A DNA stretch of 64,000 bases, taken from Actinomyces oris. GTDB taxonomy: Bacteria; Actinomycetota; Actinomycetes; Actinomycetales; Actinomycetaceae. Below the pieces are notes generated by a model. It was not told the origin of the DNA, did no database searches, and saw nothing but the letters and a program-made list of their open reading frames with translations. The stretch spans positions 2,232,001-2,296,000 of the forward strand of contig NZ_CP014232.1 of the NCBI RefSeq assembly GCF_001553935.1, read 5' to 3'. Position numbers and translations under genes: made by a program. How positions within the stretch are numbered: position 1 is the stretch's first letter; each line of letters begins with the position of its first letter. Of the stretch, positions 44,537 through 53,345 are shown piece after piece.

Positions 44537-45523
44537 ATGAAGCGTATTCTGCTTTTGGATACATCTGTTGGATCCCTCAATATGGGGGATGAGATCATTG
44601 GTCGATCCATTGAGATGAACTGGCGCGAGCTGTTCTCCTCGAACTATGTCATGCGCCTGGCCACTCACACCCCGATGTACACGCCGACTCAGTATCTCCT
44701 GTCCAAGCGCCGGCTCAGCATCTTCAAAGGAGCCGACATCAAGCTCCTGTGCGGCACCAACGCCCTGTACACGAATATGCTGCGGCCTCTGCCGACCTGG
44801 AACATCAACTACCTCAACTGCGGGATGGCCACAGGCACGGTATGTCTAGGGGTGGGCGCGGGTGCCAACTCCTCATCGGTCAACCTCTACACGCGGGCCC
44901 TCTACCGCAAGGTGCTGTCCCATGACCTGGTGCACTCGGTGCGTGACGAGCGCACCAAGCATCTCCTGCAGCGGGTGGGACTGCGGGCCTGGAACACCGG
45001 CTGCCCCACCCTGTGGGGACTGACCCCTGAGCACTGCGAGACCATTGCCCGCACCAAGGGCGACGAGGTGGTCTTCACGCTCACCTCCTACCACCCGAAC
45101 CCGCGCAAGGACCGGGCAATGGTCGACGTGCTGCGCAGGAGCTATTCGCGACTGCACTTCTGGCCCCAGTCCATCGACGACCTGGACTACCTGCAGTCGC
45201 TGGGAGCGGCCGACGGCGTCGAGATCGTCACGCCGAGCCTGGCAGGTTTCCGGGAGGTGCTCGACCGGGGCGTCGACTACGTGGGAAACCGCCTGCATGG
45301 GGGTATCTTCGCCCTGCAGCGCAAGCGGCGCGCCATTATCGTGGCTATCGACTACCGCGCGCGGGAGATGGCCAAGGACTACTCCCTGCCGCTGGTGGAG
45401 CGCGACTCCATCGAGACCGATCTGGCCGACTTGATCGAGTCCTCCTGGCCGACCGCGATCCATGGCCTGGACTTCGACCGCATCGAGAAGTGGAAGGCTC
45501 AGTTCGATGTCGGCAAGCCATAA
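44537..45523 (+). CDS. Polysaccharide pyruvyl transferase family protein
   Basis: 328 residues. Family enzymes add pyruvate ketals from PEP to sugars of exopolysaccharide or wall glycan. Seen: LLLDTSVGSLNMGDEIIGRS at the start (nucleotide-binding-like GT-B fold), SVRDERTKHLLQRVGL in the middle, and DYVGNRLHGGIFALQRKRRA with the conserved Arg-x-His near the end. GAAGGGA lies 6 bp before ATG 44537. The preceding 44291-44536 is AT-rich with no gene. Its last 17 bp overlap flippase B. Confidence 0.85.
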   Translation: MKRILLLDTSVGSLNMGDEIIGRSIEMNWRELFSSNYVMRLATHTPMYTPTQYLLSKRRLSIFKGADIKLLCGTNALYTNMLRPLPTWNINYLNCGMATGTVCLGVGAGANSSSVNLYTRALYRKVLSHDLVHSVRDERTKHLLQRVGLRAWNTGCPTLWGLTPEHCETIARTKGDEVVFTLTSYHPNPRKDRAMVDVLRRSYSRLHFWPQSIDDLDYLQSLGAADGVEIVTPSLAGFREVLDRGVDYVGNRLHGGIFALQRKRRAIIVAIDYRAREMAKDYSLPLVERDSIETDLADLIESSWPTAIHGLDFDRIEKWKAQFDVGKP

Positions 45524-46895
45524 GGGGCGCATGAGACTCCTGCTGGGTAACACCCTGGTCTTCGCGCTGGGGGGCCTGGCGGTCAAGGCGGTCTCCCTGG
45601 TCCTCATGCCCTTGTACACAACCGCCCTGACTGCCGGTGAGTACGGGACGGCCGAGCTGCTCAACAGCGCGATCGAGATTGTGCTGCCGCTGCTCTCGCT
45701 TGGTGTCGTGGAGGCCCTCTACCGGTTCTCCATTGACGACGACGTTCCCAAGGATGAGCTCTTCGCCGGCTCCCTGGTGGTCCTGGGCGGAGGCGTCGTG
45801 TGCACCGGGGTGCTGTGCGTCCTGGGTAGCGTCTTGTGGGACATGGAGCACGCGGCAGCGTTCTTCGTCCTGTTCTGCTCGGTGTGCGTCTTCAAGGCCA
45901 CGACCCAGCTCGCCCGTGGGCTGGGGCACGTGCGCCGCTTCGTGCTCTACGGGCTCATCAATGCGCTCGCCATGGTGGTGTCCACCTACCTGCTCCTGGT
46001 CCGCGCGCACCTGGGCGTGGAGGGGTACCTGTGGTCGTACACCATCGGCTATCTGGTGGGTGGTCTTGTCGCCTTCCTGGGGTCGGCCGAGTACCGGCTC
46101 CTGGCCCCATTCAGGTTCGATCGGGCGCTGCTGCGCCGGATGCTCGTCTACAGCCTGCCGCTCGTGCCCAATCTGCTGTCGTGGTGGCTGGTCAGTGTCT
46201 CCGGCCGGTACGTGGTCCTGTGGGGCAGCGGCCTGGCGGCTGCCGGGCTCTTCACCGCAGCGAGCAAGATGCCCTCACTCATCAACATCGTGGCCTCCGT
46301 CTTCCAGCAGGCCTGGCAGTACTCCACCGCCCGCGAGATCGACTCACCCGACCGAGGCGCCTTCTTCGGCTCCGTCCTGCGGGGCTACTCGCTGGCCACT
46401 CTGTCGGCCGCCGGGCTGGTCATCGCCTTGAACCGGCCGATCTCCAGGGTGATGCTCCAGGCCGAGTTCGCCGAGGGGTGGCGCTACGTCCCCCTGCTCA
46501 TGCTGGCGGCGACCTTCGGGGTCATGACCATCTTCTTCGGCACCTTCTACCAGGCGCTCATGAACAGTCGCATGCTCATGGTCTCCACCATGATGGGGGC
46601 GGTGGTCAACGTGGTCCTCGGGGTGGCTCTCGTGCCGTTCATGGGGCCGTGGGGCGCCGGCCTGGCCGGAGCAGTGGCCTACGCCCTCGTCCTGGTGGTG
46701 CGAGCCCGGGACCTCAGGCGCCGCATCGACCTGCCCATGGACCGCTCGCGCCTGACCTACCAGCTCGCGCTGCTAAGCGTCATGGCCGTGTGTACGTCCT
46801 TCGACGGCGGCTCATGGCTGAACGGGGCGGTCTGGGTCTGCCTGATCCTCCTGGCGACCAGCGACATGTCAGTGCTGGGTGGTGGTGCTCGAGCC
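45491..46895 (+). repeat. Tandem segmental duplication, copy B
   Basis: Partner of copy A at 42835-44245. Includes the end of the intact pyruvyl transferase and flippase B. The right edge falls in the last 40 or so bases of each flippase, after which the C-termini differ. Confidence 0.85.
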
Positions 46896-46934
46896 GTGGC
46901 CGCAGCGTTCGCCGGCAGGCTTGGGCGGCGCTGA
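45507..46934 (+). CDS. Polysaccharide flippase Wzx, paralogue B
   Basis: 475 residues, closely similar to paralogue A along its whole length (for example identical EGYLW, AEYRLLAPFR and WWLVSVSGRYVVLWGSG stretches), with differences at AGVACALG versus TGVLCVLG and in the last 30 residues. Start ATG 45507 lies inside the end of the pyruvyl transferase gene, giving translational coupling. Convergent with ugd across 23 bp. Confidence 0.9.
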   Translation: MSASHKGRMRLLLGNTLVFALGGLAVKAVSLVLMPLYTTALTAGEYGTAELLNSAIEIVLPLLSLGVVEALYRFSIDDDVPKDELFAGSLVVLGGGVVCTGVLCVLGSVLWDMEHAAAFFVLFCSVCVFKATTQLARGLGHVRRFVLYGLINALAMVVSTYLLLVRAHLGVEGYLWSYTIGYLVGGLVAFLGSAEYRLLAPFRFDRALLRRMLVYSLPLVPNLLSWWLVSVSGRYVVLWGSGLAAAGLFTAASKMPSLINIVASVFQQAWQYSTAREIDSPDRGAFFGSVLRGYSLATLSAAGLVIALNRPISRVMLQAEFAEGWRYVPLLMLAATFGVMTIFFGTFYQALMNSRMLMVSTMMGAVVNVVLGVALVPFMGPWGAGLAGAVAYALVLVVRARDLRRRIDLPMDRSRLTYQLALLSVMAVCTSFDGGSWLNGAVWVCLILLATSDMSVLGGGARAVAAAFAGRLGRR

Positions 46935-46957
46935 GGAGTCCGCGCCGCCCAAGCCGC

Positions 46958-48280
46958 TCACCGCCGGCCGATGCCGCGGTAGCTCCAACCGGCCGCCTTC
47001 CAGGCCTGCGCATCCAGGCAGTTGCGTCCGTCAATGACGTAGCGGTTACGTGCCAGACCGGCCGCCTGGGCGGGGTCAAGATCCTGGTACTCGCGCCACT
47101 CCGTGCCGATGATGACCAGGTCGGTTCCCTCCAGGGCGGACTGCGCTGAGGCGGCGACCTCGTAGGGGCGGTTCGTCCTCTGAGCGAGGATCGGGCCGGC
47201 GGCCGGGTCGTGCACGACGACTCGCTCGACCATGCCCGACAGTTCCACGGCGAGATCCAGGGCGGGGGAGTTGCGCATGTCGTCGCTGTCCGGTTTGAAG
47301 GCGGCCCCGAGGACCGTCACCGTGGCCGCCGACGTGTGCTCGCCGAGGAGCTCAGCGACTGTGCGGATGACGCCGGCACGCATGGTGTCGTTGACGCGAT
47401 CGACCTCCGCGAGGAAGGCCAGGGCGTCGCCGACGCCGAGCTCGCCGGCGCGGGCCTGGAAGGCACGGATGTCCTTAGGCAAACAGCCCCCTCCGAAGCC
47501 GATACCGGCGCGCAGGAACCGGCGCCCGATACGGTCATCCATGCCGATCGCTTCAGCGAGGGCCGTCACATTGGCCCCCGCGGCGTCGCAGACCTGGGAC
47601 ATGGCGTTGATGAAGGAGATCTTCGTGGCCAGGAAGGCGTTCGCACTGATCTTGACCAGCTCGGCGGTGGCGTAGTCCATGACCAGACGCGGGGTGCCGG
47701 CGGCCAGGATCTGCGCGTAGACCGCGTCCATCGTCTCCTGGGCGCGGCCGGCGGCGTCGGGATTCTCCGGCAGGCCGTAGACCATCCGGTCCGGACGCAG
47801 CGTGTCCTGAACTGCGAAGCCCTCCCGCAGGAACTCCGGGTTCCACAGCAGTGTCGCCCCGGTCGGCTCGATCAGCTGGGACAGACGGGCGGCGCTGCCA
47901 ACGGGAACCGTGGACTTGCCGGCGACCACCTCGGGGCCGCTGGTGCAGTGCCCCAGGTGGGGGAGCATGGCGGTCACGGCCGCATCGACGTACGTCATGT
48001 CCGCCGCCCCCGACTCGGACTGCGGTGTGCCCACGCCGATGAAATGGACCTGGGCTCCCTCAATGGCGGAGAAGTCCTGAGTGAAGGTCAGGCGTCCGGC
48101 CTCCACGTTACGGGCCAGAAGCCCTTCCAGTTCGGGCTCGAAGAACGGCGCCCTACCAGCACTGAGAAGATTTACCTTGCGAGCATCGACGTCCACGCCC
48201 ACCACATCATGTCCAAGCTCCGCCATTGACGCAGCGTGAACAGCACCGAGATATCCGCAACCAATCACTGACAAACGCAT
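46958..48280 (-). CDS. ugd: UDP-glucose 6-dehydrogenase
   Basis: 440 residues. Oxidises UDP-glucose to UDP-glucuronate with two NAD+. N-terminal Rossmann MRLSVIGCGYLGAVHAASM; catalytic Cys in GIGFGGGCLPKDIRAF near 262; central FLRAGIGF and NAFLATKISFINAM. It closes the polysaccharide locus on the opposite strand and probably supplies glucuronate or a derived sugar to it. A 6-bp dyad, CCCTAT-N4-ATAGGG at 48319-48334, lies about 40 bp before the start. Confidence 0.94.
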   Translation of the reverse strand: MRLSVIGCGYLGAVHAASMAELGHDVVGVDVDARKVNLLSAGRAPFFEPELEGLLARNVEAGRLTFTQDFSAIEGAQVHFIGVGTPQSESGAADMTYVDAAVTAMLPHLGHCTSGPEVVAGKSTVPVGSAARLSQLIEPTGATLLWNPEFLREGFAVQDTLRPDRMVYGLPENPDAAGRAQETMDAVYAQILAAGTPRLVMDYATAELVKISANAFLATKISFINAMSQVCDAAGANVTALAEAIGMDDRIGRRFLRAGIGFGGGCLPKDIRAFQARAGELGVGDALAFLAEVDRVNDTMRAGVIRTVAELLGEHTSAATVTVLGAAFKPDSDDMRNSPALDLAVELSGMVERVVVHDPAAGPILAQRTNRPYEVAASAQSALEGTDLVIIGTEWREYQDLDPAQAAGLARNRYVIDGRNCLDAQAWKAAGWSYRGIGRR

Positions 48281-48641
48281 GGAGGAAGCCTAGGCAGGCA
48301 TACGGGGGGTATGTCTACCCCTATACCCATAGGGTTCCCTGGTGAATTCCTCAAATATTTCACCGAGAATTAGGATGTATTCATCGAGTTTTTGTACAAC
48401 AATCATGGTAGTCGTATTGTCGAAGCCGCCCGAATGGGCTTGTGCCCCGAAAAAGATTTAAGAAGAAATCGTTGTTCGGGTGCGGACCTTGCTGTGAGAG
48501 ATTGCGCTCACGTGATTCTCCTGCCGACCATGATGACGGGGCGGTGGTCGGGAGGCTTCGGGCCTCGGCTAGATTAGGGCTGGGAGGGGGCGCTTGAGAG
48601 AGCCTCTGTCCAGCCCGTCACGTCGAGTAAAGGATGGCACA
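48281..48641. other. 361-bp gap between ugd and folC
   Basis: Divergent promoter region. The ugd-proximal 200 bp are AT-rich (CCTCAAATATTTCACCGAG, AGTTTTTGTACAACAATC) and include the dyad at 48319-48334. The folC-proximal part is GC-rich; TAGATT at 48571-48576 is a possible -10. No gene is supported. Confidence 0.5.
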
Positions 48642-50450
48642 GTGCCCGTAGACGACGACTCCAAGCAGGTCAGGCCCGGCGCCGCCTTCGGCATCCCCGA
48701 AGGGGCCACGGGGGAGGAGGTCGTCGACGCCGTCTTCGGCCAGGCCGGCATCGACCCCGAGCTCCTGCCCTACCTGGAGGCCGCAGGCGCCCCCGACCTG
48801 GCCGAGGGTGAGGGGCTGACCGTCTCCGTTTCCGAGCTTCAGGAGGCCGGTGCTCAGCGGCAGGCCGACGCCGAGGTCCAGGACCGTGAGGACCTCGAGG
48901 CTCTGCGCGAGCTCGTTGCCGCCAATATGATCCCGGGTGGTGACACCGATCGCCTCGAGGAGCTCCTGGCTGAGGTGGAGGCCGACGACTCCGACGACTG
49001 GGACTCCTGGGAGCCCCAGCTCGCCGACGACTCCGAGGGTGAGCACCTGCGCGACCTGCAGGCTGCCGCCCGCGGCGTCGAGGTCGCCGCCCGCATGCGC
49101 GAGGTCGAGGCCGAGATTCTCGCACGCGCTCCCGAGCACCAGGTCCAGCCCTCCCTGGAACGAGTCGAGGCCGTCCTCGACCTCCTGGGCAACCCCGAGC
49201 GCACCTACCGCACCGTCCACATCACCGGCACCAACGGCAAGACCTCCACCGCCCGTATGACCGAGCGACTGCTGGCCGCCGGCGGCATGCGCACCGGCCG
49301 CTTCACCTCCCCGCACCTGGCCACCATCCGCGAGCGCATCAGCCTCGACGGTGAACCGATCAGTGAGGAGGGCTTCATTGCCGCCTGGGAGGACGTGGCC
49401 CCATATGTCGCCATGGTCGACGAGCGCTCCCAGACCGCAGGCGGGCCCCGCCTGTCCTTCTTCGAGGTCCTGGCCGTCATGGCTCTGGCCGCCTTCGCCG
49501 ACTACCCCGTCGACGTCGCCGTCATCGAGGTGGGCCTGGGCGGGCGGTGGGACGCCACGAACGTCATCGGCTCCGACGTCGCCGTCATCACCCCGATCGG
49601 GCGCGACCACGAGCGTTGGCTGGGCTCGTCGATCACCGAGATCGCCCATGAGAAGGCCGGCATTATCAAGGACGGTTCCACCGTCATCGTCGCCCATCAG
49701 GTCTCCGAGGCCGCTGCCGAGATCGAGCAGGCCGTGGCCTCTCACCGGGTCGTCGTGCGTCGGGAGCGGGACCCTCATGAGGACCCCGCCTCGCCGGAGG
49801 CCGGCGTCCTGCAGGTCCTCGACCGCCAGCTCGCCGTCGGCGGTCAGCTGGTCACCTTCGCCACGGCGGCGGCCGTCTACGAGGACGCCTTCGTCCCGCT
49901 GCACGGGGAGTACCAGGCCCACAATGCCCTGCTGGCCCTGGCCGCCGCCGAGGCGGTCCACGGTGGGCGCCGGCTGCCGGCGCGCATCGTCGAGGACGGT
50001 TTCGCCTCCGTCACCAGCCCGGGCCGTCTGGAGGTGCTGCGCTCCTCGCCGACGGTCCTCGTCGACGCCGGGCACAACCCGCACGGCATCGAGGCCCTCG
50101 CCGGAGCCGTCGAGGAGGCCTTCGGCTTCCAGCACCTCGTCGCGGTCCTGGGTGTCATGGCCGATAAGGACGCCGAGGGCATCCTGGCGGGCCTGGAACC
50201 GGTGACCGACGCCGTCGTGTGCGTCCCCATCGACTCACCCCGGGCCATGGACGTCGAGGACCTCGGCGAGATCGCCCGGGAGGTCTACGGCGCCGACCGC
50301 GTCGTGGTGAGCCAGCAGCTCGGCGAGGGAGTGGAGCGGGCGGTCGCCCTGTCGGAGGGGTATGACGCCCCGCTGACCGCCTCAGGAATCCTCATCGTCG
50401 GCTCCGTCGTTTTGGCCGCCGAGGCCCGCGCCCTGTTCGGCAGACCCTGA
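48642..50450 (+). CDS. folC: Dihydrofolate/folylpolyglutamate synthase with long acidic N-terminus
   Basis: 602 residues. Adds glutamates to (dihydro)folates using ATP. The catalytic part starts near residue 150: HITGTNGKTSTARMTERLLA (P-loop), TGRFTSPHLATIRERISL, VGLGGRWDATNV, SSITEIAHEKAGIIK, VDAGHNPHGIEAL. Normal FolC is about 430-450 residues. The additional 150 are acidic and helical (EDLEALRELVAANM, DRLEELLAEVEADDSDDWDS). The start is GTG 48642 with AAAGGA about 8 bp upstream. It could start later, near MREVEAEILARAPE, but codon use is typical throughout the extension. Confidence 0.92.
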   Translation: MPVDDDSKQVRPGAAFGIPEGATGEEVVDAVFGQAGIDPELLPYLEAAGAPDLAEGEGLTVSVSELQEAGAQRQADAEVQDREDLEALRELVAANMIPGGDTDRLEELLAEVEADDSDDWDSWEPQLADDSEGEHLRDLQAAARGVEVAARMREVEAEILARAPEHQVQPSLERVEAVLDLLGNPERTYRTVHITGTNGKTSTARMTERLLAAGGMRTGRFTSPHLATIRERISLDGEPISEEGFIAAWEDVAPYVAMVDERSQTAGGPRLSFFEVLAVMALAAFADYPVDVAVIEVGLGGRWDATNVIGSDVAVITPIGRDHERWLGSSITEIAHEKAGIIKDGSTVIVAHQVSEAAAEIEQAVASHRVVVRRERDPHEDPASPEAGVLQVLDRQLAVGGQLVTFATAAAVYEDAFVPLHGEYQAHNALLALAAAEAVHGGRRLPARIVEDGFASVTSPGRLEVLRSSPTVLVDAGHNPHGIEALAGAVEEAFGFQHLVAVLGVMADKDAEGILAGLEPVTDAVVCVPIDSPRAMDVEDLGEIAREVYGADRVVVSQQLGEGVERAVALSEGYDAPLTASGILIVGSVVLAAEARALFGRP

Positions 50451-50768
50451 CGGCGGCGGCCTGCTCCTGCGACGGCGCTTCTCGAGTCCCCGTTCCGACT
50501 GCGGTGGCACGTGCGTTCGGGCTGCTCGCAGGCCCTGCGGTCATCTCAGCGCGCGAGGCGGCAGGGGGCGTGAGAGGATGGGGGCGCGAGCGGGCGATGA
50601 GCACCTCGCCGGCCTGCTCCGGCGCGTCCCACAGACGTTCCCAGGACGCGTCGGGACTCATCGGGGCCGTGCGGAGCCCGATCACAGCCGCATGGTCGTC
50701 CTTCACCCTCGGGTGCGTGGCGCTCATGCCTGGAACCAACACCTGCTAAGACCCGAGAAGGAAGCAGT
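50451..50768. other. 318-bp gap between folC and dhaL
   Basis: GC-rich, with open frames on both strands. None has a ribosome-binding site plus family-like sequence, so no gene is called. Confidence 0.4.
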
Positions 50769-51449
50769 ATGTCCTTAGACGCCGCCTGGGCCCTTGACTG
50801 GGCCCGTCGCGCCGCCGAGCTGATCGCCGAGAACCGCGCGGAGCTGACCGAGCTGGACCGAGCCATCGGAGACGCCGACCACGGGGACAACCTGGAGCGC
50901 GGCATGAAGGCGGTGGTCTCCAAGCTCGATGCCGCTCAGCAGTCCGGAGGTGTCCCAGCAAGTCCCGGAGGGGTCCTCAAGCTCGTCGCCACCACGCTCA
51001 TGGCCACCGTCGGTGGTGCCGGTGGGCCACTGCTGGGGACAGCCTTCCTCAAGGCCGCCCGCTCCAGTGAGGCTGCCGCTTGGGGGCCTGGGGACCTGGC
51101 TCGCGCCCTGGAGGAGGCCACCTCGGGTCTGGAGGCCAGAGGACATGCCATCAGCGGTGACAAGACCATGGCCGATGCCTGGCGGCCCGCGGCGATGGCC
51201 GCCAGGGAAGCCGCCGAGAGCGGGCAGGACGAGGTCGGTGTTCTCGCCGCAGCCGCGCAGGCCGCGGCCACGGGTGCCCAGAAGACCGAGCCTCTCCAGG
51301 CCCGTCGTGGTCGGGCCTCCTTCCTGGGGGAACGCTCCTGCGGTCACCGCGATCCCGGAGCCCAGTCCTCCGCACTCATCCTTCAGGCCGCCCTCGATGC
51401 CGCCCGAGACCGCGCCGCCGACCCGATCCTGGTCGTCGAGCAGGCCTGA
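50769..51449 (+). CDS. dhaL: Dihydroxyacetone kinase ADP-binding subunit DhaL (orphan)
   Basis: 226 residues. In PTS-dependent dihydroxyacetone phosphorylation DhaL holds ADP that is rephosphorylated by DhaM and passes phosphate to substrate on DhaK. Seen: AIGDADHGDNLERGM with the Mg-binding aspartates, ATVGGAGGPLLGTAFL, SGDKTMADAWRPA, and RGRASFLGERSCGHRDPGAQS. No dhaK or dhaM is in the window. GAAGGAAG precedes the ATG. It could serve a distant DhaK or another substrate. Confidence 0.88.
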   Translation: MSLDAAWALDWARRAAELIAENRAELTELDRAIGDADHGDNLERGMKAVVSKLDAAQQSGGVPASPGGVLKLVATTLMATVGGAGGPLLGTAFLKAARSSEAAAWGPGDLARALEEATSGLEARGHAISGDKTMADAWRPAAMAAREAAESGQDEVGVLAAAAQAAATGAQKTEPLQARRGRASFLGERSCGHRDPGAQSSALILQAALDAARDRAADPILVVEQA

Positions 51450-51536
51450 TTTCACCGGCCCCGCCATGGCAGGTAGGCGCCCGGAACCGTTATGGTCCAT
51501 CTGGTCCCTCCAATGCCAACCCACCAAGGAGCCCCC

Positions 51537-51977
51537 ATGGCAAGCACTTCCCACGCCGGCCGCATCCTCATCCTCATCAAGCCCGACGCCGTCGAGCGTC
51601 GTCTCACCGGTGAGATCCTGCGTCGTATCGAGGCCAAGGGGTACGCCCTGACGGCCCTGAAGGTCCTCACCCCCACGGAGGAGATCCTCGCCCAGCACTA
51701 CGCCGAGCACGTGGACAAGCCCTTCTATCCCGGTGTTGTGGAGTACATGACCTCCGGCAACGTGGTGGCTGCAGTTGCTGAGGGGCAGCGTGTCGTCGAG
51801 GGCGTGCGCAGCCTCATGGGTCCCACCGACCCCACCACGGCCGCGCCCGGCACCATCCGCGGAGACCTGGGACGTGACTGGGGCACCCCCGCCATCCTCA
51901 ACCTCGTCCACGGCTCGGACAGCGACGAGTCTGCCGCCCGTGAGATCGCCATCTGGTTCCCCGAGCTGGCTGACTGA
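51537..51977 (+). CDS. ndk: Nucleoside-diphosphate kinase
   Basis: 146 residues. Moves the terminal phosphate between NTPs and NDPs through phospho-His. RILILIKPDAVERRLTGEIL at the start and active-site His125 in NLVHGSDS. Usual length is about 136-143. AAGGAG lies 8 bp upstream of ATG 51537. Ends before a bidirectional hairpin. Confidence 0.95.
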   Translation: MASTSHAGRILILIKPDAVERRLTGEILRRIEAKGYALTALKVLTPTEEILAQHYAEHVDKPFYPGVVEYMTSGNVVAAVAEGQRVVEGVRSLMGPTDPTTAAPGTIRGDLGRDWGTPAILNLVHGSDSDESAAREIAIWFPELAD

Positions 51978-52017
51978 CCACCAGCCCCTCTCGCGGGGCG
52001 CCTGACGCCCGCCATGA

Positions 52018-52064
52018 GACAACGATGGTGCGACTCCCTTCATAGGAGTCGCACCATCGTTGTC
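52018..52064. terminator. Bidirectional terminator between ndk and the ABC permease
   Basis: 20-bp perfect stem; core arms ACAACGATGGTGCGACTCC (52019) and GGAGTCGCACCATCGTTGT, 7-nt loop. It lies between convergent genes and can serve both. Confidence 0.8.
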
Positions 52065-52100
52065 GCGGTGTGGCAGGTGAGAGCCGATGAGACCTCTCGC

Positions 52101-53345
52101 TCAGGCCCGTTCGGCCCTCCTGAGGACCTCCTTGAGGGGGACTCGGGCGCCGGTGCGGGTGACGGCCCGGGTGTAGATCGCCGCCGCCACGCGCACCAGC
52201 AGTGGCAGGAAGACGAGCGCGAGTCCCAGGGCGATCAACTGCTCGGTCCAGGAGGAGACCCCCAGCACCAGGCGCGCAGGCATCATGAAGGGGGAGAAGG
52301 GCGGCAGGTAGGACAGCACTCGGAAGGTCATGCTGTTGGTGTCTCCGGTGGCCATCATGAAGCTCAGGACATAGGGGATCATCGAGAGCATGACCAGGGG
52401 CATGCTCACCGAGCTGACGTCCTCCTGGCGGCTCACGAGCGAGGCCGCGGCCCCGAAGGCGACCGAGAAGATTGCATAGCCCACGATCATCCACACGATC
52501 ATTGCGACGAGCACGCCGTCCAGGTTGAGGCTGATCTCCGGCATGACTCCCGTGGCCTTCGCGGTGATGACTCCGACGACGGCGACGAGTCCTGTGGTCA
52601 GGACCGAGGCGATGCCGATCCCCAGGATCTTCCCGGCCAGCAGCGAGCTGGGCCGCACGCAGGCCAGGAGGATCTCCACGATCCGGCTCGACTTCTCCTC
52701 CACCACTCCCTGGGCGATGAACTGACCGCCTCCCATGATGGCGAACAGCAGCAGGATGTCGATCGTCATGAGGATCGCGTAGCGTGAGCCGAAGTCGGCC
52801 GAATCGCGTTGAGGGGCGTGGAGCACTGTCACCTCGGGCTTGGCGGCGCTGAGCTGAGAGGCCACCTGGGCGGGGTCGCCTCCCAGGGACGCGATCTGCT
52901 GGCCCAGAGCCGACTGCTGGAGGAAGGCAGTGACCCCTGAGACGACTGCGTCGTCGGCTGACTTGTCCACAGTGATGGTGGGGGTCGAGCCGGAGACGTC
53001 CAGGACCATGTCCACGTGCGGCGTGCCCTCGGGGGCGTCATCGGCCAGGACGTCCTTCGCCTGGTGGGCGGAGACGTCGACGAGCTCGATCGTCTCCCCG
53101 TTGGAGGCGGCCGCCTTGTCCAGGCCAGCGGCCTGGGAGAGGGACATGCCCTTGAGCCCGATCCGGTAGGCCTGGTCCTGGCCCGAGGTGTAGAGCTTGA
53201 CGCCGACGATGCCGCCGACGGCGGCGATGAGCAGCACCAGGGTCAGGATGATGGTCGACTTCTTCAGCAGGTGCGCCCGCAGCTCGCGGCCGGTGACCAG
53301 GGCGATCTCCTGACGGCGAGTAATAGGGGTGGTCCGGTCGCTCAT
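52101..53345 (-). CDS. ABC-2 permease, NatB-like
   Basis: 414 residues. One N-terminal helix (IILTLVLLIAAVGGIVGV), a large extracytoplasmic domain (about 55-190), then five or six helices starting ILMTIDILLLFAIMGGGQFI with the VVEEKSSRIVEILL motif of NatB/CcmB-type exporters. Overlaps the ATPase gene by 4 bp. NatAB homologues export Na+ or drugs; the substrate here is unknown. Confidence 0.85.
   Translation of the reverse strand: MSDRTTPITRRQEIALVTGRELRAHLLKKSTIILTLVLLIAAVGGIVGVKLYTSGQDQAYRIGLKGMSLSQAAGLDKAAASNGETIELVDVSAHQAKDVLADDAPEGTPHVDMVLDVSGSTPTITVDKSADDAVVSGVTAFLQQSALGQQIASLGGDPAQVASQLSAAKPEVTVLHAPQRDSADFGSRYAILMTIDILLLFAIMGGGQFIAQGVVEEKSSRIVEILLACVRPSSLLAGKILGIGIASVLTTGLVAVVGVITAKATGVMPEISLNLDGVLVAMIVWMIVGYAIFSVAFGAAASLVSRQEDVSSVSMPLVMLSMIPYVLSFMMATGDTNSMTFRVLSYLPPFSPFMMPARLVLGVSSWTEQLIALGLALVFLPLLVRVAAAIYTRAVTRTGARVPLKEVLRRAERA

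Noticed and set aside
50392..50749. Frames on both strands between folC and dhaL
   Set aside because: No initiation signal and low-complexity translation; neither resembles a protein family I know.
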